A stretch of 12,435 nucleotides of DNA from Pseudomonadota bacterium (GTDB lineage Bacteria > Pseudomonadota > Alphaproteobacteria > Acetobacterales > Acetobacteraceae), in contig JAKBCB010000060.1 of the NCBI GenBank assembly GCA_021808185.1, positions 1-12,435 of the forward strand, given 5' to 3'. The notes beneath the pieces are model-generated. The model was not told the origin of the DNA. It ran no database searches and saw only the letters and a program-made list of their open reading frames with translations. Below, piece after piece: positions 6,565-12,435 of the stretch (position 1 is the stretch's first letter; the number at the start of each line of letters is the position of its first letter). The position numbers and the translations under genes are program-made.

Positions 6565-9500
6565 GCCGCCCGCATCTGCTGGAGGCCCTGCGGGAGCGCG
6601 TGCTGCTGTGCGACGGCGGCATGGGCAGCCGGGTGCAGGCGCTCACCCTCGACATCGAGCGCGATTTCTGGGGGCGGGAGAACTGCACCGAGGTACTGAC
6701 GCTCTCTCGCCCCGATCTGGTGCGCGACGTCCATCGCGGCTACTTCGCCGCCGGCGCCGACATGGTGGAGACCAACACCTTCGGCGGCTCGCCGGTGACG
6801 CTGGGCGAGTTCGACCTCGGCGAACGTGCCCACGAGATCAACCGCCGCTCGGCCGAACTGGCACGCGAGGCGGCAGAGATGTTCGCGGACGGACGCCACC
6901 GCTGGGTCGTCGGCAGCGTCGGGCCGGGAACGAAATTGCCCACACTGGGCAACATCGCCTACGACGCGTTGGAAGCGGCGCTTACGGAACAGTGCCGGGG
7001 CCTCATCGCCGGCGGCGTGGACGCGATCCTGATCGAGACGTGTCAGGACACGTTGCAGATCAAGGCCGCCGTCAACGGCGCCAAGATCGCGCGCGCCGAG
7101 GCAGGGCGCGACGTGCCGATCTTCGTGCAGGTGACGGTGGAGACGACGGGCACGCTGCTGGTGGGCCCGGACATCGCCGCCGCCGCGACCGTGGTGCGGG
7201 CGCTCGATGTGCCGCTGCTCGGGCTGAACTGCGCCACCGGGCCGCAGGAAATGGCCGAGCACGTGCGCTGGCTTGGCGCGAACTGGCCTGGACTGCTGAG
7301 CGTGCAGCCGAATGCCGGGCTGCCGGAACTGATCGACGGACAAACGCATTATCCGCTGCGCCCGGCCGACCTCGCGACGTGGCTGGAGCGGTTCGTGGCC
7401 GAGGACGGCGTCAACCTGATCGGCGGTTGCTGCGGCACGTCTGTCGAGCATATCGCGGCACTCGACCAGATGCTGCGCCGACGCGGCCGCTTTCGTCCGG
7501 TGCCAGTCGCAAGAACCGTGGTCTGGATGCCATCGGTGGCGAGCCTGTATCAGCAGGTGGCGTTGCGGCAGGAGAATGCGTTCTTTGCCATCGGCGAGCG
7601 CTGCAACGCCAACGGCTCGAAGAAGTGGCGCGAGTTGCAGGAGCGCGGCGACTGGGACGGTTGTGTCGCCATGGGCCGCGAGCAGATGAGCGAGGGCTCC
7701 AACGCCATCGACCTATGCACCGCCTTCGTCGGTCGCGACGAGCGCGCTGAGATGGACGAGGTGGTACGGCGGTTCACCGCAACGGTGAATTCTCCCCTGG
7801 TGATCGACAGTACCGAACTGCGCGTGCTGGAGAGCGCACTGAAGCTGCATGGCGGCAAGCCGATCCTGAACTCGATCAATTTCGAGGACGGCGAGGAGCC
7901 AGCGACGCAGCGCATGGACCTGGCGCGAAAATTCGGCGCCGCCGTGATCGCGCTGACCATCGACGAGCAGGGAATGGCAAAAACGGCCGAGCGCAAGCTG
8001 GACGTCGCCGCGCGTCTGGTAGACTTCGCCTGCCGCCGCCATGGTCTGCCGCAATGCGATCTGCTGATCGACCCGCTGACCTTCACCATCGCCACCGGCA
8101 ACGAGGACGACCGGAAGCTCGGCCAGTGGACGCTGGAGGGGATCAGGCTGATCCGGGAACGGTTTCCCGACATCCAGATCATCCTGGGCCTGTCCAACAT
8201 CAGCTTTGGCCTCAACCCGGCCGCGCGCGCGGTGCTGAACAGCGTGTTCCTGGACCATGCCGTGAAGGCCGGCATGACCGGCGCCATCGTGCATGTCTCG
8301 AAGATCCGGCCGCTGCATCAGATCCCGGTGGAGGAAGTGCGGGTCGCGGAAGACCTGATTTTCGATCGCCGGCGCGAGGGCTACGATCCGCTGCAACGCC
8401 TGCTGGAGCTGTTCGCCGATCGCAAGGCAGCTGACGCCGTCCAGAAAGCGCGCGCCGATTCTGTTGAGGAGCGGCTCCGCGACAGGATCGTCGATGGCGA
8501 CCGCAAGGGATTGACCGAGGATCTGGACACGGCGCTGCGCAGCCACAAGCCGCTCGACATCATCAACACCATCCTGCTCGACGGGATGAAGGTCGTCGGT
8601 GAACTGTTCGGCGCCGGCAAGATGCAGTTGCCGTTCGTGCTGCAAAGTGCCGAAACCATGAAGGCGGCCGTCGCGCACCTCGAACCGCTCATGGATCGGG
8701 TGGCGGGGCAGGAGCGCGGGACCATCGTGCTGGCGACGGTCAAGGGCGACGTGCACGACATCGGCAAGAACCTCGTTGATATCATCCTGACCAACAACGG
8801 CTATCGCGTGGTCAATCTCGGCATCAAGGTGCCGCTCGCGAACATGCTGACGGCCGCGCGGGAGCAGCGCGCACATGCCATCGGCATGTCCGGCCTGCTT
8901 GTCAAATCCACCGTGGTGATGCGTGAGAACCTGGAGGAAATGTCGCGCCAGGGGCTCGATATTCCGGTCATGCTGGGCGGCGCCGCGCTGACGCGAAACT
9001 ATGTCGAGGACGACTGCGTGCGCGCCTATGCCAGCGGGCGTGTCGCCTATGCCCGTGATGCGTTCGACGGGCTGCATCTGATGGACCGCGTCGTCGGCAA
9101 CGGTTTCGACGACTACCTTGCCGCCGTGCAGGCCAAGCGGGTCGGTAAGGCGCGCAACACCGCGCGCACGCTGGGACAGGCCGACGCGCGCGCCTTCCAG
9201 CCGGTCGATATCCTGACCACGCAAGCGCGCCGCCGGCGCATGACACAGGATCAACCGCGCATCGAACCGCCGTTCTGGGGTGCGCGCACGCTTGTGGCAC
9301 CGCCGAAGGCGCTGGTGCCGTTCCTCAATGAACGCAGCCTGTACCAATTCCAGTGGGGGTTTCGCAAACAGGGCCGCTCGCTCGACGATTTCCTAGGCTG
9401 GGCCAAGCAGGAACTGCGTCCGGTGATGAAGCGGATGCTGGCGCTGTGCGAGGCACAGGATATTTTGCACCCGCAGGCAACCTACGGCTATTGGAAGGCG

Positions 9501-10046
9501 GCCGGTCAGGGCAACGATCTCTTGCTCTTTGAGCCGGACGGCGTGACGGAACTCTGCCGCTTCGCGCTGCCGCGCCAGCCGCGCGAGGATGGTGATTGCA
9601 TCGCCGATTTCTTCCGCGACGTGGATGACGCGGAACGCGACGTGATCGGGCTACAGGTCGTCACCGTGGGCCAGCGGGCAAGCGACACGGCGCGGCTGTG
9701 GTTCGAGGACAATCGCTATCAGGACTATCTGTATCTGCACGGGCTTTCGGTAGAGATGGCCGAGGCGATGGCGGAATACACGCACAAGCGCATCCGCGCC
9801 GAACTCGGCTTCGCCGTCGAGGATGACCGCGACATCGATCGCATGTTGCAGCAATCCTATCGCGGCAGCCGGTATTCCTTCGGCTATCCGGCTTGTCCGA
9901 AGCTGGAGGACCAGGTGCCGCTGCTGCGCCTGCTTGGCGCCGAGCGGATCGGGGTGAGTGTGTCGGATGAGTGGCAACTGCACCCGGAGCAATCGACCAG
10001 CGCCATCGTCGTACTCAATCCGCGCGCGAAATACTTCTCCGTCTGA
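6561..10046 (+). CDS. metH: Cobalamin-dependent methionine synthase
   Basis: MetH transfers the methyl group of 5-methyltetrahydrofolate to homocysteine through enzyme-bound cobalamin, making methionine in the cytoplasm. The 1161-residue protein has all modules in order. The homocysteine domain (about 1-310) has zinc ligands Cys224 (LNCATG) and Cys290/Cys291 (GGCCGTS). The methyltetrahydrofolate domain (about 335-610) carries IGERCNANG (344-352). The cobalamin cap domain (about 630-720) has LPFVLQSAETMKAAVAHLEP. The cobalamin domain has DVHDIG (730-735), with His732 as lower axial ligand. The C-terminal AdoMet reactivation domain (about 900-1161) has FGYPACP (1107-1113). Segments such as LSNISFGLNPAARAVLNSVF and ERIGVSVSDEWQLHPEQST look like the actinobacterial/cyanobacterial subtype rather than the E. 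coli one. The frame is open upstream inside the preceding gene; the ATG at 6561 was chosen for the ATGA overlap and because it opens into the conserved homocysteine domain. No truncation or missing key residue is seen. Confidence 0.98.
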   Translation: MSRPHLLEALRERVLLCDGGMGSRVQALTLDIERDFWGRENCTEVLTLSRPDLVRDVHRGYFAAGADMVETNTFGGSPVTLGEFDLGERAHEINRRSAELAREAAEMFADGRHRWVVGSVGPGTKLPTLGNIAYDALEAALTEQCRGLIAGGVDAILIETCQDTLQIKAAVNGAKIARAEAGRDVPIFVQVTVETTGTLLVGPDIAAAATVVRALDVPLLGLNCATGPQEMAEHVRWLGANWPGLLSVQPNAGLPELIDGQTHYPLRPADLATWLERFVAEDGVNLIGGCCGTSVEHIAALDQMLRRRGRFRPVPVARTVVWMPSVASLYQQVALRQENAFFAIGERCNANGSKKWRELQERGDWDGCVAMGREQMSEGSNAIDLCTAFVGRDERAEMDEVVRRFTATVNSPLVIDSTELRVLESALKLHGGKPILNSINFEDGEEPATQRMDLARKFGAAVIALTIDEQGMAKTAERKLDVAARLVDFACRRHGLPQCDLLIDPLTFTIATGNEDDRKLGQWTLEGIRLIRERFPDIQIILGLSNISFGLNPAARAVLNSVFLDHAVKAGMTGAIVHVSKIRPLHQIPVEEVRVAEDLIFDRRREGYDPLQRLLELFADRKAADAVQKARADSVEERLRDRIVDGDRKGLTEDLDTALRSHKPLDIINTILLDGMKVVGELFGAGKMQLPFVLQSAETMKAAVAHLEPLMDRVAGQERGTIVLATVKGDVHDIGKNLVDIILTNNGYRVVNLGIKVPLANMLTAAREQRAHAIGMSGLLVKSTVVMRENLEEMSRQGLDIPVMLGGAALTRNYVEDDCVRAYASGRVAYARDAFDGLHLMDRVVGNGFDDYLAAVQAKRVGKARNTARTLGQADARAFQPVDILTTQARRRRMTQDQPRIEPPFWGARTLVAPPKALVPFLNERSLYQFQWGFRKQGRSLDDFLGWAKQELRPVMKRMLALCEAQDILHPQATYGYWKAAGQGNDLLLFEPDGVTELCRFALPRQPREDGDCIADFFRDVDDAERDVIGLQVVTVGQRASDTARLWFEDNRYQDYLYLHGLSVEMAEAMAEYTHKRIRAELGFAVEDDRDIDRMLQQSYRGSRYSFGYPACPKLEDQVPLLRLLGAERIGVSVSDEWQLHPEQSTSAIVVLNPRAKYFSV

Positions 10047-10109
10047 GCCGCGCGTGACGCCGGACGCCCCGGTCTGCTAGACGCCACCGGGTCAGGCGAA
10101 GGGGCCAGG

Positions 10110-10997
10110 ATGGGACAGGCGCAACGCATCGCGGCGCTCAGCATCGTGCTCGGCATCGTCGTGCTGGGGCTTAAGGCGGCCGCCTGGGCCGTCACCGGCA
10201 GCGCCGCGCTGTTCTCCGACGCCGCCGAATCGGTGGTCAATGTCGCCGCCGCCGGGGTGGCGCTGCTGGCGCTGCGGCTGGCCGCCATGCCGGCCGACGC
10301 GAACCACCCGTACGGCCACGACAAGGCGGAGTTCTTCTCCGCCGTGATCGAGGGCGTGTTGATCGTGGTCGCGGCCCTGGTGATCCTCCAGCATTCCTGG
10401 GAGGTCTATCGCCATCCGCAGCCGCTGGACGCGCCACTGATGGGCATGGCGCTGAACGGCGCCTCGACCACGCTCAACCTCGGCTGGGCCCTGGTGCTGT
10501 TGCGGCGCGGGCGCGCCTTGCGCTCGACAGCGCTGCGCGCGGACGGCCAACATCTGATGTCGGATGTCGTGACATCGCTCGGGGTACTGGTGGGCGTCGG
10601 CCTCGTGGTGGCCACCGGCCTGCCGTGGCTCGACCCAGCGTTGGGCGCCGGCACCGCGCTGTATATCTTGTTTTCCGGCGTGCATGTGATCCGTGGTTCG
10701 GTCGGTGGGCTAATGGACGCCGCCCCCGCCGAGGAGATCGTCGCGCGCGTGCGCCGGCTGGTGGCCGAGCACGCCGCCGGCGCGCTGGAGGCGCACGACC
10801 TGCGGATGCGGCAGGCCGGACGGCTGACCTTCCTCGAATTTCATCTGGTCGTCCCGGCCGCCATGACCGTCGCCGACGCGCACGCGATCTGCGACCGGGT
10901 GGAAGCGGCGCTGAAGGCCGAGGTGGAGGGGTTGATGATCACCATCCATGTCGAGCCCGAAGGCAAAGCCAAGCATCACGGCGTGATCGTGCTGTAA
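10110..10997 (+). CDS. Cation diffusion facilitator (CDF) metal exporter
   Basis: This inner-membrane antiporter would export a divalent metal (Zn, Fe, Mn or Co) using the proton gradient. The protein has 295 residues with six predicted membrane segments at about 8-30, 33-58, 76-96, 110-131, 152-175 and 178-198, followed by a cytoplasmic regulatory domain to about 285. Family marks are SDAAESVVN (36-44), HPYGHDKAE (66-74) and HLMSD (148-152) in segment 5. The usual site A has Asp-x-x-x-Asp in segment 2 and His-x-x-x-Asp in segment 5. Here segment 2 has Asp37 but Ser41 at the second position, with Glu40 adjacent, so the metal site may be altered. The ATG was chosen because AAGGGG precedes it by 6 bases. 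The gene lies 63 bp after metH on the same strand. The transported metal cannot be assigned from sequence. Confidence 0.93.
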   Translation: MGQAQRIAALSIVLGIVVLGLKAAAWAVTGSAALFSDAAESVVNVAAAGVALLALRLAAMPADANHPYGHDKAEFFSAVIEGVLIVVAALVILQHSWEVYRHPQPLDAPLMGMALNGASTTLNLGWALVLLRRGRALRSTALRADGQHLMSDVVTSLGVLVGVGLVVATGLPWLDPALGAGTALYILFSGVHVIRGSVGGLMDAAPAEEIVARVRRLVAEHAAGALEAHDLRMRQAGRLTFLEFHLVVPAAMTVADAHAICDRVEAALKAEVEGLMITIHVEPEGKAKHHGVIVL

Positions 10998-11031
10998 CCA
11001 AACGCTATGCTGGCCGCGTCAAGCTGGGCGG

Positions 11032-11586
11032 ATGCGACGGACGCTGCCGCTCTCGGCCGGACTGCACCTGCTGCTGGCGCTCGCGGCGCTGTCCTGGCGC
11101 GCGCCCCGTTCAGTCGCGCCTGACGAACCGGCGCGCATCGAGCTGGTGTTCGGCGCCACCGATCGCGCCCGGACCCTGCCGGCGGTCGCCCCGCACGCGG
11201 CGCCGGGACCGACGGCGGGCGATCCGGCCACCCCGCCCACGGTGGCCCCGCCAGCGCCGCCCCGGCCGGACAGCACCGCGCCGGGGGTGCTGGTCGAGCG
11301 CCCCGATCCAACGATCATCCCGGCGCGTGACCGTCAGGACAACCGCGCACCGGCCTACCCGGAGGCGGCCCGCCGCCTGCGCCAGCACGGCACCGTGCTG
11401 TTACGGCTATATATCGCCCCGGATGGGGCGGTGACGCGGGTCGAAGCCCTGCGGTCGTCCGGCGTTGCGGTGCTCGACTCGGCGGCCATCGAGGCGCTGG
11501 CCCGGTGGCACTTCTTGCCGGCGGAGGAAAACGGACAACCTGTGGCCTCAACCCGGGACCAGCCCGTAAGCTTCGTACTCGATTAG
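11032..11586 (+). CDS. TonB-family energy-transducing protein
   Basis: TonB-like proteins span the periplasm and pass inner-membrane energy to outer-membrane receptors. This 184-residue protein has a short N-terminal anchor (about 7-21, LSAGLHLLLALAALS), a Pro/Ala-rich periplasmic linker (about 48-85) and a C-terminal TonB domain (about 105-184). The domain carries YPEAARRLRQHGTVLLRLYI, followed by GAVTRVEALRSSG and AAIEALARWHFLPA, all typical of the family. It is short compared with E. coli TonB (239 residues), and no exbB or exbD is nearby, so it is either an accessory TonB using shared ExbBD or a TonB-domain protein with another envelope role. The ATG at 11032 has only a weak GGGCGG upstream. 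The gene is 34 bp after the CDF gene and 15 bp before the cobalamin adenosyltransferase gene, so a link to vitamin B12 or metal uptake is possible but inferred from position only. Confidence 0.88.
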   Translation: MRRTLPLSAGLHLLLALAALSWRAPRSVAPDEPARIELVFGATDRARTLPAVAPHAAPGPTAGDPATPPTVAPPAPPRPDSTAPGVLVERPDPTIIPARDRQDNRAPAYPEAARRLRQHGTVLLRLYIAPDGAVTRVEALRSSGVAVLDSAAIEALARWHFLPAEENGQPVASTRDQPVSFVLD

Positions 11587-11601
11587 AAGGGCAGGATTGT
11601 C

Positions 11602-12162
11602 ATGGTGAAGATTGATCGCGTGGTCACGCGCGGCGGTGACGCGGGCGAGACATCGCTCGGCGACGGCACACGGGTGGCCAAGGACGCAGCACGCGTAGAG
11701 GCGTTCGGCAGCGTGGACGAGGCCAACGCCGCCATCGGAGCATTGCGGCTGCATACGGCGGCGGACGCCGCAGCGGACGCGATGCTGGCGCGCATCCAGA
11801 ACGATCTGTTCGATCTCGGCGCCGATTTATGCGTGCCGGGCGAGGCTGGCGACCGGCTGCGGCTGACCGACGCGCCCAGCCTTCGGCTCGATCAGGAGGT
11901 CGCCGAGATGAATTCCGGCCTGCCGCCGTTGACCAGCTTCGTCCTTCCGGGTGGCACGGCGGCTGCGGCGTACGCCCACCTCGCGCGCGTGTCGGTGCGC
12001 CGGGCGGAGCGGCGGGTGGTGGCGCTGAGCCACGTGGAAGCGATCAATCCGGCCGTGGTGCGCTACCTGAACCGGCTGTCCGACCACCTGTTCGTGCTCG
12101 GCCGCCGGATGAACCGCAATGGCGCGGACGACGTGCTGTGGGTGCCAGGCGCCAATCGGTAG
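11602..12162 (+). CDS. PduO-type cob(I)alamin adenosyltransferase
   Basis: This enzyme transfers the 5'-deoxyadenosyl group of ATP to cob(I)alamin, giving adenosylcobalamin (also called cob(I)yrinic acid a,c-diamide adenosyltransferase). The 186-residue helical-bundle protein shows the family motifs in order: ATP-binding TRGGDAGETSL (9-19), AFGSVDEANAAIG (34-46), QNDLFDLGADLCVP (66-79), FVLPGG (113-118, with the Phe known in PduO enzymes to shape the corrinoid site), RRAER (133-137), YLNRLSDHLFVLGR (155-168) and DVLWVPG (177-183). The ATG at 11602 follows GCAGGA at a suitable distance. No separate domain is fused. It is the last gene of the same-strand run from the SahR-like gene. MetH uses methylcobalamin rather than adenosylcobalamin, so the link to metH is shared corrinoid supply or salvage, not a direct cofactor step. 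The common symbols vary (pduO, cobO), so none is assigned. Confidence 0.95.
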   Translation: MVKIDRVVTRGGDAGETSLGDGTRVAKDAARVEAFGSVDEANAAIGALRLHTAADAAADAMLARIQNDLFDLGADLCVPGEAGDRLRLTDAPSLRLDQEVAEMNSGLPPLTSFVLPGGTAAAAYAHLARVSVRRAERRVVALSHVEAINPAVVRYLNRLSDHLFVLGRRMNRNGADDVLWVPGANR

Positions 12163-12227
12163 GCGCCGTCTGGCGTTCCGCCGAGCCGCTGCGTATTTTC
12201 GCCGCCAGCCACTTGCCCGGACGACGC

Positions 12228-12435
12228 ATGCCGAACGCGCCCACCCCAGCCGAACGACGCTCGCGCAAGCCCGATCCTGCCGCCACACGGCAAAACATCC
12301 TGGCCGTGGCCCGCAGCGAATTCGCCGAGCACGGGCTGAGCGGCGCGCGCGTGGACGCAATCGCGGCGCTGACGCATACCACCAAGCGGATGATCTACTA
12401 CTACTTCGGCAGCAAGGAGGGGCTTTACCTCGCCG
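12228..12435 (+). CDS. TetR/AcrR-family transcriptional regulator (partial, C-terminus outside window)
   Basis: The first 69 residues are visible and the frame runs off the right edge. After about 19 basic or polar residues comes a TetR DNA-binding domain: helix 1 TRQNILAVARSEFAEHGLSG (20-39), then RVDAIAALTHTTKRMIYYYF (41-60) containing the helix-turn-helix, and GSKEGLYLA (61-69), the very conserved start of helix 4. The ligand-binding domain is not in the window, so neither inducer nor target can be proposed. The ATG was chosen as the start of the frame closest to a normal TetR N-terminus, but no clear ribosome site precedes it. It lies 65 bp after the adenosyltransferase gene on the same strand, and whether it belongs to that transcript is unclear. 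Confidence 0.9.
   Translation, partial: MPNAPTPAERRSRKPDPAATRQNILAVARSEFAEHGLSGARVDAIAALTHTTKRMIYYYFGSKEGLYLA

Noticed and set aside
5277..7451. A 724-residue open frame on the minus strand opposite the ArsR fusion and the start of metH
   Set aside because: It runs antisense to two well-supported genes, has low-complexity Arg/Ala/Ser-rich composition, shows no family motif, and is expected from high GC content.
7713..9347. A 544-residue minus-strand open frame inside metH
   Set aside because: Its frame mirrors metH codons, its His/Arg/Gln-rich composition is typical of antisense translation in GC-rich genes, and it has no domain.
10068..10091. Inverted repeat CCCGGT/ACCGGG between metH and the CDF gene as a possible terminator
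   Set aside because: The stem is only 6 bp with a 12-base loop and no T-run follows, so it is not a convincing intrinsic terminator.
10047..10109. Cobalamin riboswitch or other RNA element near the B12-related genes
   Set aside because: The gaps before metH, the CDF gene, the TonB gene and the adenosyltransferase are all under 70 bp, too short for a cobalamin riboswitch, and no B12-box-like sequence was seen.
12145..12173. GGCGCC repeat hairpin spanning the stop codon of the adenosyltransferase as a terminator
   Set aside because: The 6-bp stem is made of a self-palindromic GC hexamer common in this DNA and no T-tract follows directly.

Overview
The window is about 12.4 kb of GC-rich bacterial chromosome with strong G/C at third codon positions and tight gene packing. 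The gene set suggests an alphaproteobacterium, perhaps of the Rhodospirillales/Acetobacteraceae type: a type I secretion pair, an ArsR–methyltransferase fusion joined to cobalamin-dependent methionine synthase, a PduO-type adenosyltransferase, a CDF transporter and a TonB-like protein. The taxonomic placement is inferred from gene content and composition, not from a marker gene. I saw no rRNA, tRNA, CRISPR array, insertion sequence or phage gene.

Left block (1-3236, minus strand): a type I secretion operon. An RTX-type ABC exporter with a degenerate, cysteine-less C39-like N-terminal domain is followed 4 bases later by an HlyD-type membrane fusion protein that runs off the left edge. No substrate or outer-membrane channel gene is visible. 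A 261-bp divergent gap (3237-3497) holds both upstream regions and a short GC-rich hairpin.

Middle block (3498-5233, plus strand): an amidase-signature hydrolase overlaps, by an ATGA, a GNAT acetyltransferase of the phosphinothricin acetyltransferase-like type. The 3' end of the acetyltransferase overlaps by 49 bp the convergent gene at 5185-5553. That gene encodes a 122-residue protein resembling the middle of a CobW/COG0523 metal-chaperone GTPase, with the GCxCC metal motif but no P-loop.

Right block (5593-12162, plus strand): a 39-bp gap containing an 18-bp imperfect palindrome separates the mini-COG0523 gene from an ArsR–SAM-methyltransferase fusion. The fusion overlaps full-length metH by an ATGA. 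Downstream on the same strand come a CDF metal exporter, a TonB-like protein and a PduO-type cob(I)alamin adenosyltransferase, spaced 63, 34 and 15 bp. A TetR-family regulator starts at 12228 and is cut by the right edge.

The clearest functional theme is methionine/cobalamin/metal metabolism. The regulator probably senses a SAM-cycle metabolite and controls metH. MetH uses both zinc and cobalamin, and the neighbours include a cobalamin adenosyltransferase, a metal exporter, a TonB-like protein and a GCxCC mini-protein. The mini-COG0523 gene together with the shared regulatory palindrome is the least explained part of the window.
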